NCBI RefSeq assembly: GCF_000208745.1
Contig: NC_030858.1
Coordinates: 14,354,456 to 14,418,455, forward strand
Direction: 5' to 3'
Source of the DNA: Theobroma cacao
Taxonomy: Eukaryota > Streptophyta > Magnoliopsida > Malvales > Malvaceae
Length of the DNA stretch: 64,000 nucleotides
Below are positions 11,641 through 24,184 of this stretch, piece by piece. Within the stretch, counting starts at the first letter, position 1; every line of letters starts with the position of its first letter. Below the pieces are notes generated by a model that worked only from the letters and a program-made list of their open reading frames with translations, was not told the DNA's origin and did not search any database. The translations under genes were made by a program, and so were the position numbers.

Positions 11641-12729
11641 ATGTCTTTTAATTTTTGTTAACTCATGTTGAATTTTGAAAAAGTAGCTGTTGTTGATTTC
11701 TCACACAAGTGCACATATCGTTAACAAGTAATATAGTAATGAAGCAGAGTGTCGTTCCCACAAAGATTTGTTTAATTCTTACTGTTAACTATTAAAATTA
11801 TAACACCCTAATTTTATCCAAACAATTAAAATAAAAAAGAAAACTTAAAACTAATAAACTAAAACTAAAATTAAATAGTAAATAAAACTCACTTAACTAC
11901 CAGACCTAAGATTATGATATCCCTTAATACTTCATCTGATTATTGTCTCTCTCTCTCTTTTAACTCAGTTTAATGGATTAAGTTGCTAACCTAGAGTCTT
12001 AAATTATTTACAAGTCTTTGTCAAGTATCTCATAAAAATACCTCTCCCAATTAATTTACTATATATCTATGCAAATTAAATTGAAGAAAAACTCATTAAG
12101 TTCATGCTTTAATCCTGGCTACATATGGCTTATAAGTGTGTGTCTACCCTATATGCAAATCAAACCACCTAATCAACTAAGTGTATTCGATCATATGTTA
12201 TTATATTCAAGGTCTACCTAAGTCTCCTTCGTCAAGGTTTAACCTAGGTTTCTAATTCAAAGCATTAAGAATAAAATAAAAAAAACAACTTAAATCTATC
12301 AAACATAAGTAAAAGAGAGATAAATAATTTAGACTACATATTGAGTTCAATCATAATCTTAGATTAACAATTTAGCTCCCCATCAAGTCATACGTCATTA
12401 TCAAATAAAGTTTAAAAAATAAAAACAAACTAAGAAAATAAAAGAATAATAAAAAAGATAAAACTCAAGAATTATAATCTTGATCTTCCAAGTCTTCTTG
12501 AATCCTTCACATTCTTCTTAGCTTCAATGACTATGTGGCTTGATTCTTAACTATCAATCTGGTGTTTCGTTCTCTTCTTTTTTTAAAGTTTTTCGAAAGG
12601 TTGTTTTTATAGTCTTTTGAAGTTAGGCCAAGTTGGTGAAGAAAAAAGTCAATTCCAATAAGGATTTCCTCATCAGACTATGCGGGTCATGACTTTAAAC
12701 AATTAATTAATAGAAATCATAACTGTTCT

Positions 12730-15670
12730 TGTCGCGACCCGAAACCTCATTCGGGCCCATGACAACCGCTGCGACGTCTCGATTTATACTTATTACCCAA
12801 AATGCCAATCGGAACCCCGCAAGGCTTACGTATTAGTTTCTTTCCTTTCTTGTGAGTAATCATTGTTAAACATTCCGTTTTAAACAATTACCAGTCGTTT
12901 TCGGCTCAAGTAAATCAAAAACAAAATTATTTTAAAAAGATTTATAAACAAATATTACTATTCAAAATATTGATTAAAATATAGCATTTTTATATAAAAC
13001 AATATTTATAAAAACACGTGTAAGTAAAATAAATTCATACATACAATAATTTACAAAGTTATAATGTACAAAAATAATTACAATGACAAGTGACCCATAA
13101 ATACACCAAGTGTTGGTGATAGTAACCTACTGTCTATAAAATAGAGGGGTCAACTGGAATCCTCGGCAAAATTGAGTATCTACAAGCTACCACAGTCCTG
13201 AAATATTTGGAAAGGAGGTGGGTGAGATTTTGCAATCCCAATTAGTAAATAGACATTATTATAAATATCTAAAGGCGAGTAAAATGGAGGCTAGTTTAAA
13301 CAACAAATCACAAACCATTTCATAAGGTTTTTAATTTATTTCTTAAACCATAAAATATTTGTAATTTACCAAAACAGTTGTTAAGGATCATGACTTTTAT
13401 TATAAACAGGGCTCAAGCCAAAAACTAGTCCTCGGGGATACCTTAGCCGAGGCATCTAACCGAGTCCACCAAGGTTGTTAAGATATTTACATGTTAAACA
13501 CATGTTAGTTTTGAAAACAAGCCGTTCCTTGGAGTTGGCCAAGTTACACATTCACGTGGGGGTTCGACGTGAAGTGAGCTCTAACACTACCTTGGGAGTT
13601 ACCCTCCTCGCCTCTACAACCGGAGTAACTATATAATCGAGTTCATCGTGCCCCTCTAATAGGCAGTCCACGGAAACCCGTCACTGCAGTGACTAAACCC
13701 ATCAACTTTAATAAAATTTCGATAGTATAACGTGGCTTTTATTTATTTACCCAGCTTGCGTAGTAAAAGACAGCTTACATATTTCCAATGCAATTATAAA
13801 ATATAGCCACACATACTCATATATCATAAGCCATTCATAGGAAAATATATTTTTCAAAACAATTGGCAGCCTCCAATTACTCAATTTCATGATAAAAGGT
13901 TTCTTATTTCAGATAATCAACACAATATATTTATTTGTCACATTTATTTCTAAAACATCAAAAGTCCCATTTTAATCTCATTTTTGTTTCATAAAATACA
14001 TAAAGAGCATTTAAAAATAAACTCTAGATAATTTACAATAATAATAGGTTTACTCACAGTTTTTGAAAACTAAATTCGGGTACTCCAACTATTACTCCTC
14101 GGGTGCGATTTCTTTGCCCTTGCCAAAGGATTTGCCACCTTGACAAATTGCACAATTAAGAGGTTTACTACCTTGGTACTAAACCAAAATAAACTAATTT
14201 ATACTACTAATGCATGATATGAAGTGCAAAATGTCTAAATTTTGCCTAAACGCGGTATTAGCCTATTTCGGTATTTTACCCGATAAATCGATATACGCGT
14301 CCGTTTAAACTCCAAATTAATTTTTTTCAGTTTCTATACCTCAATTGCACCCAAATTGACTTAATGTCTCTCAGTGTGGTGCAAATTATCAGTCTCGATA
14401 GGAAATTACAAAAATACCCCTAGTGGGTAAAAATTCGTATTTTTGCTCCGAAAATTCACATTATTTTTCTAGGCTCATAATTCATCATTATTCATCATAA
14501 TTCCTCAAATAAACATCAAGATCAGCAGCCAATATTTCCCTAGAATATTTGGCATAATGGGTTTCAATGGGAGAAAATTATTTCTCTAGCTTATTTTTGC
14601 TATATTTCAATATAACCTAACTAAAATCACTTAATTCAATTAAAATCAACCAAAACTCAAGCTCAAAACTCATCCATGGAGGTTTGGCCAGCATGGGTGT
14701 CCATACCCACTTTCTAATTTTGCATGGAAATGAGAAAAAAATGCATGGGTAGTGAAAATCACAAGGAAAATCAATGAAATTTACCTTTTTAATGCTTGAT
14801 TTCTTGATTTCTCTTGATTTTCCCCAAATTTTTCAGCTAGGGTTCTTATTTCTTTTCCCCCTTTTCTCTCCTGGTTTGGACAGCTTGAAGAAGATGAGAA
14901 TTCTGGAATTTTGACCTTTTTAAAGGCTAAAATAATATAATATTATTTTATTCATTTTTTTAATGTTTTATTAATTCCTTAGATTCTAGTCATCCATTTG
15001 TTTCCAAATTTTCACCATACACTTGTCCCACATATCCATAGCTTAGATAAAATTCTTAGACTTATCCAAAGTCTTGGTGGAGTAATTTTTTTTGAAATTT
15101 ACACTTTTGCCCCTGTAAAAGTCAAAAATTACATTTTTGCCCCAAAAACTGAAAAAATTACCCATAAACATATTTTTCATCCCTTATACTCATACCATTC
15201 TCCAATTTGTCAAATTTGATTTAAATTCTCTCAAAATCTCAAATTTTGTCCACATGTGGTAAAATTATGATTTTACCCCTACACTCCATAAATCACCGGA
15301 ATTAAACTTTTTCACTTCCTATCATTAAATTATACTCCAAATAGTTAATCTTGGTAAAAAATTTCACTCCATGATCAAATTATTATCTTAGGTGGGAAAA
15401 TGACGATTTTGTCCCTAAACATCAAAATTTTCAATTTTTTCCCAAATGAACCCTCGAACTTCGAACAATCATTTTTAGTCATTCCTGGACTGTAAAATAT
15501 TAAATTTCATCTTACGATTCCTATTTGAACTAGTTCGAGGTTAAATCAACTCAAGTGTACTGTTAGGTATAATACCAGATTTTGTCTATTCTTAGGGACT
15601 TTTCTAGCGTAATAACATGATACTCAGTGCATGTATGTCATGACATGTGTTTATAGGGTCGGGTTTTACA
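12730..15670 (-). mobile_element. solo LTR, Tekay-like chromovirus type
   Basis: Flanked by a 5-bp TSD, GTTCT at 12725-12729 and 15671-15675. Read on the - strand it starts TGTAAAACCCGACC and ends GGGTCGCGACA, related to TGTGAGACC...GGGTTGTGACA of the Tekay-type LTRs elsewhere in the window. Length 2941 bp. Removing it makes the Athila-type host LTR collinear with the copy at 29805-31307 (AATTGCTCTAGGATTGCTACAG there). No coding region. Confidence 0.9.
13680..13693. repeat. 14-bp palindrome centred on CTGCAG
   Basis: GTCACTGCAGTGAC is a perfect inverted repeat inside the Tekay-like solo LTR. It resembles the TTCTCGCTGCAGCGAGAA palindrome of the LTR at 32268-34629. Confidence 0.6.
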
Positions 15671-16124
15671 GTTCTAGGACTGTTGCAGTGTATCAACTTC
15701 GACAAGAGTTTTAATTACATTCCAAACTAAACTGGCAAAGTGGTAAACATCAAAGTTGTATATTATTCTCTTATCTTTCCAATGATTTAAGAATCATCTC
15801 ATTTGGAGTTCTGTAGGGAGAGTTATGGTCAAAATACCAAAATATATGGAGTGCAAGTTTGCACTTTGAAATTACTTTCCTTCTTCCATTAAAATTATTC
15901 TTTCATCAAACACCTACAAAAGCACAAATAAATCAATAACAACCTATCTTAACCACATTAACACCAAATTAAGCATAAAATTAACTAAGATTAGATTGAC
16001 TCACTTAAATTAACTAATTTAAAATAATTAAATAAAACCTACTAATCTCTATACATTGCTACAAGAATTAAGCTAAATTACTATTAAAATTAAGCTCAAA
16101 TAACTGTATATTAGAGAGTTATCA

Positions 16125-17341
16125 GTAGCATGCAAATTCTCATTCTTCTTTTCAGCTCATTTCTCTCAATTTCTTAGTCTTTGACTATATTTTTTAGTTT
16201 CATTTTTGTCTTGACTAAGAACTCATTTTTTACTTTAAGCTTGGATATGATGCTCTTGTATTTCAATGTCTTTTCTTCAAATAAAAAAAAAGTCATCATA
16301 TGCATTTTGTAGTTCATCAAATGAGTATGAGTCTTGATCTAAAGTGCATGAACTAGAATCATGAGAGGTAGAGCATACCTTGGAGTCTTCAAGTGCCATG
16401 AAGCAAAGGTTGGCAACTTTTTCTTCTTCATCTTGAGAGTCATCACTATCACTCCAAGTGGCAACTGTGGCTTTTTTCTTGAAGTTCTTTAGGGCACTCT
16501 TCTTGTTTGGACATTCATATTTAATGTGTCCCGATTTTTTGCATTCATAACATATCTAGTGGTATTTGCTATATTTTCTTTTGGCATATCTCTTTTAGAA
16601 AGTCTCCAACCTCTATAGTTTCTTCTCATGAATTTACTAAACCTTTTGGCTAACATGGCTATATCCTTATCTTCATCACTCTTATCTTTTGTGTTCTTCT
16701 CATTTTCTTCAATTGTGGATTTTAAGGCTATCCTATTCTTCTTAATGTCTTATTTCTTTTCATCATCTAGAGCACTTTCATGTTTTAAGGTCATCTCATA
16801 GGTGAGTAGGGATCTTATAAGTTCTTCTAGTTTAAAATCATTTAGGTTTCTTGCTTCCTCTATAGCTATCACTTTCAGTCTCTATGATTTGGGAAGACTA
16901 TAAAGTATCTTTTTGACTAATTGAGCATTTGGGAAGTCTTTACCTAAGGCCTTTAATCCTCTAACTATGTTTGTGAATCTTTCATACATTTGATTTATTA
17001 TCTCACTTTCTTTCATCTTCAATAGCTCATAATCATGCGAGATAAGTCCTATTTTAGATTCCTTCACTTGATTTGTTCCCTCATAAGTTGTTTCTAGGGT
17101 ATCCCAAATTTGTTTAGCAGTCTTACTTATGGATACTTTATTCAATTCATTAGCACTTAGAGAACAAAGAAGTGTATTGAAGGCCTTGCAATTTTTTTTG
17201 TATTAACTTTTTTTCTTTGTCATCCCATTCTGTCCTAGTTCTTACAATTTTCTCTCCACTTACTTCTTTAGTGGGAACATAAGGATCATCTAAAATGACA
17301 TTCCAAACATCAAGATCTACTGATTGAATAAAAATCTCCAT
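16125..17341 (-). pseudogene. Copia-1 gag, broken
   Basis: N-terminal gag begins MEIFIQSVDLDVWNVILDDP at 17341 and continues with EWDDKEKKLIQ, AKQIWDTLETTYEGTNQVKE and LVKKILYSLPKS, the usual copia gag (UBN2-type) pattern. A frameshift or missing segment lies between 17150 and 17145. A CCHC zinc knuckle, CYECKKSGHIKYEC, is encoded at 16511-16552. Downstream is an acidic, low-complexity stretch and then a coiled-coil-like tail interrupted by the solo LTR at 16124. It would form the particle shell and bind RNA. The homologous gag at 62322 belongs to a related copia element. Confidence 0.75.
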
Positions 17342-17498
17342 TTGTTTCTTCTAATAAGGATAGTTTGTACCTGAGAAGAATGGAAGTCTTTGAGTTGAAT
17401 GTCTTTCACCAAAAACAGCTGAGGTGGATTCTATCTTGATGTGTTGAGCTTTGCTTTCAGATCACTCAAGGTTGTTAGACCTACAAAATTAAACACTA

Positions 17499-17510
17499 GC
17501 TTTGATAATA
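17499..17510 (-). promoter_or_regulatory. Copia-1 primer-binding site (initiator Met tRNA)
   Basis: Read on the - strand: TATTATCAAAGC, a decayed form of TGGTATCAGAGC, directly after the LTR end CACTAACA. The related element at 62151 has TTGTATCAGAGC in the same place. Confidence 0.6.
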
Positions 17511-18150
17511 ATTGTTAGTGCATTAAGCTTAATGTGATTTAATCAAAGAAAAGGGTGAATTGGATTATTTTTGTAATTCTTTAAATCTTTTTTTTTTATT
17601 TTTGAGAAAATGAGGTTCTACTAGACCAAATTTCCACTTTGAAGATGATCAAGACAAATGATTTCTTGTAAGTTAAGAGAGTTTGAAAAGCACAAATGAA
17701 ATTAAAGAGATAAGAAGGAAGGAAAATCAACATAACAATTTTATAGAGGTTCGACCTCCTTGCCTACGTCCTCTCCCTTAAGTTTATTAAGGATTTTAAA
17801 ACCACCATTGAATCAAGTTTGATACAATGCCTTTTGTGGATTAAGCACAACCTTACAGTGCCTTTTATGGTTAAAGCAAACCACTTTACCTTTTCAATTA
17901 GTTAAGGTATAACACTCAAATCAATAAAGAAACAAATAAAAATGCAGTTGAGATGTCTCTGAAAAACTAAATAGCAAATTAAGTACAATTTTTGGTGAGA
18001 AATGAAATGAGCAATAAAGGTACTTTTGATGGTACAACTTGAAGACTTAAATGCAAGAAGAGTATAAAGAGTTGTTAAATTTTAGTTGAAATCTTCTTTT
18101 GAAGTTGTGTTTTAAAATCTTTCAACCTTCGTAAATGCTGAAGGAGCTTG

Positions 18151-18158
18151 TATTTATA
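18151..18158 (-). promoter_or_regulatory. TATA box of the Copia-1 LTR
   Basis: TATAAATA on the - strand (context AGTATAAATACAAGC), downstream of the palindrome cluster and about 640 bases before the primer site. The position suits the U3/R boundary. Confidence 0.6.
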
Positions 18159-18239
18159 CTTGTTGAGGCTTCAAAGGTAGCTGGGAGTGCATTTAATGTG
18201 AAAATAACAGTTTTTCTCTTCATTCAAAGCTCCAATGGT

Positions 18240-18610
18240 CATATTGTCTCGATACATATGTGAATGTATCAATACATTACCTTTTTTATTTTTGAATTCC
18301 TGCTATGATATATCGTCTATCGATACATTTGCCAATGTATCAATACATTTGAACTTGCTTGCAATGGTTTTGACATTTTGTATAAAATGTATCGATACAT
18401 TTGCCAATGTATCGATACATTTGAGACAGTAAGTATTCCGTTGAAAGTGTATCAATACATTTAACTAATGTATTGATACTTTTGAGGCAATGAGCATTCT
18501 GTTGCATTTCTATCGATACATTTGAGAATGTACCGATAGATTGAGTTTAACTTTTTGAATTTTGACTTATCTCAAAAGCATGTATTGATTCATGAAGAAC
18601 ATGTATCGAT
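18240..18610. repeat. cluster of TGTATCGATACA-type palindromes, copy 2
   Basis: About eleven perfect or near copies in 370 bases, including the perfect 18-bp palindrome AAATGTATCGATACATTT at 18385-18402 and ATGTATCGATACAT at 18407-18420. Variants such as TGTATCAATACA and TGTATTGATACA differ by one transition. Located in U3 of the Copia-1 LTR, upstream of its TATA box. Confidence 0.8.
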
Positions 18611-18787
18611 AGATTTATGCCAGAATGCATTTTTGAAAGTGCTTTGTCCTTGTTTTTCTTGTCAAACTCATTTGAAAGTGTTAAGGGATGTCTAAACTTG
18701 ATATTCCAATAATTAAATGAATTTTGATCATTTTCTTTTATCATTTCAAAATACGGGGATTGATTTGAAAGCTATAGAGTTAACACA

Positions 18788-19593
18788 AACCATGTCCAAT
18801 AGGGTCTGGTTTCTCTTCACAAACACTTTATTATGTTGTGGAGTACTAGGTGGAGTCCATTGTGACAGAATCCTATGTTTTGTCAGATAATCCAAAAACT
18901 CCTAGTTAAGATATTATCTTCCTCAATCTGATTTAAGAGTGAAAATACTTTTTCCATTTTTTTCTCAACCTCAGCCTTAAACTCTTTAAACTTTTCAAGA
19001 GCTTCAGAATTATACTTTATTAGGTACACATAACCAAATCTAGAATGGTCATTTATAAATAAAATGAAATATGAATAACCTCCTCTAGTTGGTGTGTTTA
19101 AAGGTCCACATACATTTGAATCGATTAGCCCTAGGAGTACACTTGCTCTTTCACCATTTCTAGTAAAGGAAGTCTTAGTCATCTTACAAAAGAGACAATA
19201 TTCACAAGTTCCATATGATTCATAATCAAATGGATTTAGAAACTCTTGTTTAAGCAATTTGGCTATCCTTGTCTCATTGATATGACCAAGTCTACAATGC
19301 CAAATGTAAGTTTGACTTTGATTATCTTTTCTTACTTTCTTAACATCTATATTGAGCATTGGGCTATCAAGATCCATAACATAAAGTCCTATATGACATG
19401 TTGCGGATCCATAAAAGATATCATTAGAATGACAATGCAACGATTGTCCTTCATACTAAATTTGAAATCGTCATTTTTAGCGACGTATGAAACCGAAATG
19501 ATGTTTCTAGTTAATGTTAGTACATAGTAGCATTCTTTTAGCTCTAGTATTATGCCCAAAGGTAAAAAGAGATCACAAATCCCAACGGCAATT
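18788..19593 (-). pseudogene. Copia-2 integrase fragment
   Basis: Read on the - strand: LPLGIILELKECYYV and RNIISVSYV (region before integrase), NDIFYGS, WHCRLGHINETRIAKLLKQ with CEYCLFCKMTKTSFTR (HHCC zinc module), then CGPLNTPTRGGYSYFILFIN and SRFGYVYLIKYNSEAL. The usual SDVCGPL reads SNVCGPL, so the first catalytic aspartate is lost. The second acidic motif lies in another frame with stops. The frame ends with RILSQWTPPSTPQHN and RNQTLLDMV, cut by the Copia-1 LTR. The type resembles TNT1-like plant copia elements. Its upstream part continues at 48925 on the far side of the nested stack. Confidence 0.8.
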
Positions 19594-22509
19594 TACCACA
19601 TCCCATTTTTAGGACATGACTGGCTCATGGACCTATATGGGTATGACCCACTAGGCCCAAGCAAGCTTTGACTAACAGTGCATGGGCTTGTCATCCATCA
19701 CATTCATTTACATTTCATTCACAAATACATTACCACATCATTACGGAACTTCTTGACTTAATGTGTGGAATCTCATCCATGCATACATAGAATATACAAG
19801 TAAATCAACACTCTTACATCATTATGGAACTTCTCAACTTAACGTGTGTTCTATATTTCATGCAAAATTCAATATTTACTATTTTATTATTTGTGGTTTG
19901 GCACACATCCCATGCCCATATCGCTATAGTCCTTTCGCCATAGTCTCAACATTCTCATATGCATCCATTTCCAAGGAAAAACACAATATTCACAATGACT
20001 AACAAATAAGAGTATATAAATACTTATTACATAACTAAATCCCATTCAAGTATTAACATTTAAAAGACTTGACTCTACAAGTTGCACAATAGTGACACTA
20101 GAGGGCTAGAAAAAAGGCTCTATCACACTTACCAAGTATGAGCTGGGATACTACTCCTTAAGTTGCTTAGCCAAGCAAGCTACCAATCTGTAAAACAAAA
20201 TAGGGAAAAATAATGTGTGAGTCACAAGGACTTTATGAGTGGATATGGGGAAAGGGATAAGCCAAGGGGGAATAATTTTGTAATAAACCATAAATTTCTA
20301 AATAACATGATAAACATACAAATCCTTTCAACAGTCATGAATGCATTTGATAACGTTAAATGCATAAAAATAATGTCCATATACAAGCTCAACTTTCAAA
20401 CATTTGAAGGAGATAACAGAAGGTAAACCTTAACCCTTCAAACTTAACAACAAACATTCAAATCAGGAATGTGTTATTCATTTAACAACTCATCTCATTA
20501 TTTCCATCTAAACACAATAATTATCAATCAACAAACACAAGCGTCACAATACTCAATATGCAAACAACACGTAAATACATGCCATAGCAAATTATGGAAG
20601 AATGGGAACTTTCGCGTAACTCATCCTTGTGGTATTCTCTCCCCCACATCGAGATTCATAAAGAGGGGAAAAGTGGTACGGTGCCCAACGTAGCCCTGTG
20701 TTATTCTTACCTCCACACTGGGACTAGTGTGAGACCTTGTCAAGCTCGATTAAAAGATGGTATTGTACCGAGTGGTACAACTAAGTTAAATCGAGCCTTG
20801 AACTAGTTCAAATAGAAATTCTAAGAGGAATTTGAAAACTTTCAAACCCACAAAATGGCTTAGAATAGTGATTCGGAGTTCAAGGTCCAGTTTAGAGTCC
20901 ATTAGGAAAATTGACCGATTAGGGATAAAACGGTCATTTTACCATTTGATGATTAAATGGAGATTTCTAGCCAAGATTTGATCACATTTGACCACGAATA
21001 ATTATATGAAATATAATTATGATTATCTGAGTATAAAATGATGTTTAGTAGTGAAAATTTATGATTCTCGGTATTTTTAGAGCACAAGGGCAAAATGGTA
21101 ATTTTGCCACTAGAGGACTAAACGAGAATTTTTATAAAACAATTTTTGCCCCATTTGGTTAATATTGATCAATATTAGTGTTATTTGAGGTTGAAAAGTA
21201 GAAATAATGTGATTCCGGTACATTTCAAAGTATAGGGGCAAAATCGTAATTTTTTCACCTCGGGGGCAAATCGGTAAATTTTTCACCCCAGCACTTGTCA
21301 AGACCAAGGGATTTTAATTGTGGTAGGATTGGATAAATACCAGAATATTTGTGGTGGAAAATTAAGAAGAAAAAGTCAAAAAGTTAAAAATTGGGCCAAT
21401 AAGCATGTGACACATGGCATGCTTGATTATTTTATTATTTTCTATAGAAATCAGCCCATTAAATCCCCAATTCCCTCACCATATTCGGCCTAGGCATCCA
21501 GCAACAAGAAAAAAGGAAGAACAAAAGGAAAAACAAGAAAACCTAGGTGGAAATTCAAAGAAAAAGTGAAGAAATCAAGGAAACAAGCTAGGTAAGTTAG
21601 AATTTCTTTAATTCTCCTTGATACCTAGCTTACCCATGCTTTTGTTCTTGATTTCCATGGTTGAATATTGAGTTATCATGATGAATTCAATTCTGAAAAA
21701 TGGGTATGGAAGAGGAATTGTTGTTGGAATAATTTGATTTTAGACTATGTTAGTGTTTAGGGATAGTTAAGCATGGTTATGAACAAAAACACAAAAGAAA
21801 TATTCAATTTCTCTAGGGTTCCTTGTTGGTCGAACCATGAGGGCTGAATATCAATGGGGGATTGTTTTTATTTCAAGGAAAATGGCTTGGAAAATGATGA
21901 ATTAAGGTGAAACGGTTATGTAGAAAAATTTTTGGTGCTAGTGCACCAAATGACCGAATTTTTCTATAAGGAACTGTGAGGGTTCTAATGCTGAATTTGG
22001 CTTTATTTAAATGGTATGTGGTAAATTAAGGTATTAGAGGAGAAATGGATTAATTTGGAGTGAAATTGGATGCATTGGCCAATTTATCGGATGAAAAATC
22101 GACTTAGGCCAATACCGGGTCTAGATGGCTACCCGTGCATTTTTCATTTCATATCATATATATATCGAGCCTGAAATAGCTTATGACTGTTAGACACAAT
22201 TTAATTGGAATATGTGTCATGGATTATGGCTAGGTGGTGAGCCATTGGATACGGGTAAAGGACTGTACCCGCGGACTGAAAATAGGAGTATTTCTACTCC
22301 TAATACCGGTGAGTGGACTTGCATTTCAAACTTGTTTTGGGGAATATGAAAGATTCTATCCAACTTGTCTTAGAAAATGTACCTTGGGAACAAGCTTTTA
22401 GTAAAATGATTTTATATTGTGAAAATGTGTTATACAATGGTTTATGTGTTATCACAATATGATAAAATGCATGATATGCATTAGACGCTTCTTTACATGT
22501 TGATTTGAA

Positions 22510-22635
22510 CTCGGCTATGTGCGAGTAGGAGTGCACATAAGCCGTTGCTGACTCGACTATGTGCGAGTAAGAGTGCACATAAGCCGTTGCTGACCCGGCT
22601 ATGTGTGAGTGGGAGTGCACATAAGCCATCGTTGC
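22510..22635 (+). repeat. minisatellite, 3 x 42 bp
   Basis: Units at 22510-22551, 22552-22593 and 22594-22635 share CGGCTATGTGCGAGT and GTGCACATAAGCC. The third unit is the most diverged. It lies inside the solo LTR. Confidence 0.85.
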
Positions 22636-23030
22636 CTCCGTAGCGAAGGGGGGGATGCTCCGTGATCTCCCACCCCTAGTGACAAACGTGGTATCAGAGC
22701 AAAGGGAAAGATAACCCTATTCTTGGGAACTCTCGCATATGATCTGTGGCGAAGTATGACTCTCCGCCCAGGAGCTTGGGAGAGGAGGGAAGGGACTGCT
22801 CCGTTGCTTCGTGATCCGGAGTGAAGTGCACCTCTTGTCGAGTGCTCTGATAGGTACCATGGGAACTCTCGCATGTGAACAGGGGTGAACCATGAATCTC
22901 CACCCAAGGGCTTATAGAGGATGGGTGCTTCGTGATCTCCCACCCTATGAGTGCTTTGATAGGTACTCGTTGTTGCCTCCGTAGCGAAGGAGGGGGATGC
23001 TTCGTGATCTCCCACCCCTTAGTGACAATA
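22636..23030 (+). repeat. higher-order direct repeats in the solo LTR
   Basis: Phrases recur in changing order: CCTCCGTAGCGAAGG (22635 and 22976), TTCGTGATCTCCCACCC (about 22930 and 23000), GGGAACTCTCGCAT (22725 and 22860) and GATAGGTAC (22850 and 22957). They suggest partial tandem duplication of a unit of roughly 130-340 bp. Confidence 0.65.
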
Positions 23031-23952
23031 GTATAAGTCGTTGCATATGAGATGATGATGATGGGATGGTGTGCATGATGATGATGATGGGATGGTATGC
23101 ATGTTGATGATGGGTATATGGTTGTAAATGCAAATATGTAAGCATTTGTTTTGTTGAAATTTGGAAGTTTACATGTGTTACATGTTGCTATTGTTATTTT
23201 AGCAAGATGACTTGTTTTAAGGGAAAAAGGAGACTTTTTCCTTGATGTTCTGGTTCTCACTGCAGCGAGAATGAAGTTCGCTACAGTGAGAAACTTTCTG
23301 TCCATTTTGCTAACTTGTGGGTTTTTGCCATATTTCCCATTTCTTTGGTAGCATCGTTGAGCATGGATTTTTGTAAAGTGATTTACTTATGTGGGGTTTA
23401 CATGAGGGGTTTAAAGGAGCTAAAACAATTGCATGGTTTTGAGAAAATGAATGCATCATGATTTCGATAAACATTCCTTATGGTATGCTTGTTCCCTTCT
23501 TGTTCACTCACTGAGTATTGTACTCACGTTTTATAAAAAAAAATTCATGTTTTCAGATCAGGTGACTGTTGGACCCTAGATCGAGGAGTCCCTGTAGTGC
23601 ATCTCTTGGGTATGTGTCTGGCATTCGATAGTAATCCCTTTTATTGTAAATGTCTCCGCTGGAAGTCATGGGTCCTTTTGTATTGTGAATATAAACTAAC
23701 AATGTGAATATGTGTATGCAATGTAAATTGCTAAATACATGACTGGTATAGTGCATGTATATTATTATCGATAATGCCATTGTGTTTTGGCTATGTTCAC
23801 ACCCGGGAAAAAGTGTGTGTATGCATGATATGATAAATTTGTTAAGCAAAGGTAAATGGATAGGCTTGCTTGGGCTTAGTGAGCTATGCTCATTGAGCTC
23901 ATGCGTCGGTCATGGCCCGAAAAATTGGGTTGTGACAACTAGAGCCAATCAC

Positions 23953-24120
23953 AACAAAATCATCGAAAGTAGACACCTACTCAATCCACTTTACAACAAA
24001 ACCATGGGAAGTGGAGACCTACTCAATCCACTTTACCAAAAATCTTGGGAAGTGGAGACATACTCAATCCACATTAGAACAAAATCATGGGAATGTGGAG
24101 ACTTTCTCAATCCACATTCA
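23953..24120. repeat. minisatellite, 4 x about 42 bp
   Basis: Units at 23953-23994, 23995-24036, 24037-24077 and 24078-24120 share ATGGGAAGTGGAGAC and CTCAATCCAC. The array belongs to the split Tekay-like LTR. Confidence 0.85.
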
Positions 24121-24184
24121 TAGCACTCATATGCAAGAACAATTCAATCAATCACAATCATTATCTCAACTAATATCTCGTACT

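Larger units (their letters stand above)
11688..16124 (-). mobile_element. solo LTR, Athila-type, with a nested solo LTR
   Basis: Flanked by a 5-bp TSD, GTAGC at 11683-11687 and 16125-16129. On the + strand it begins TGTTGTTGATTTCTC and ends GAGAGTTATCA, so read on the - strand it starts TGATAAC and ends CAACAACA. Net length without its own insert is about 1.49 kb, matching the related LTR at 29805-31307. No primer site or internal region remains, so it is a solo LTR. It interrupts the Copia-1 gag-to-protease region, and the copia reading pattern continues across the site when it is removed. Confidence 0.9.
5446..18787 (-). mobile_element. Copia-1: decayed SIRE/Maximus-like Ty1/copia retrotransposon
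   Basis: Read from right to left: 5' LTR (17513-18787), primer-binding site (17499-17510), gag with a CCHC knuckle, protease, integrase, reverse transcriptase, RNase H, then a spacer and an additional ORF after pol (5796-7129). The order PR-INT-RT-RH is the Ty1/copia order. The extra ORF after pol is a feature of SIRE/Maximus elements. All ORFs are broken. A 4.4-kb nested solo LTR (11688-16124) interrupts the gag-to-protease region. No matching 3' LTR is visible; the left end is lost somewhere near 5446, next to a degenerate purine-rich stretch. Limits at the left are approximate. Confidence 0.75.
17513..18787 (-). repeat. Copia-1 5' LTR
   Basis: About 1.27 kb, starting TGTGTTAACTC and ending GCACTAACA on the - strand. 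It has a TATA box (18151-18158), a palindrome cluster upstream of it, and a U5-like end rich in CTTGATT and TTAAAAAGC-like words shared with the LTR at 60649. Its outer end abuts the truncated integrase of Copia-2 at 18788. No partner LTR survives. Confidence 0.75.
20728..23937 (+). mobile_element. solo LTR, Tekay-like chromovirus type
   Basis: Flanked by a 5-bp TSD, ACTAG at 20723-20727 and 23938-23942. It starts TGTGAGACCTTGTCAAGC and ends ATTGGGTTGTGACA. Length 3210 bp. The 3' end (GGCTTGCTTGGGCTTAGTGAG, GGTCATGGCC) aligns with the LTR at 42030-42105. It contains CTGCAG-centred palindromes near 23260, a 42-bp minisatellite and GATGAT runs. No primer site or genes. Short His/Pro-rich open frames in it come from the repeats and are not genes. 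Confidence 0.9.

Noticed and set aside
22599..23305. Overlapping - strand open frames rich in His, Pro and Ser
   Set aside because: They arise from the tandem and scrambled repeats of a solo LTR; no domain, and three frames are open at once as expected for repeats.
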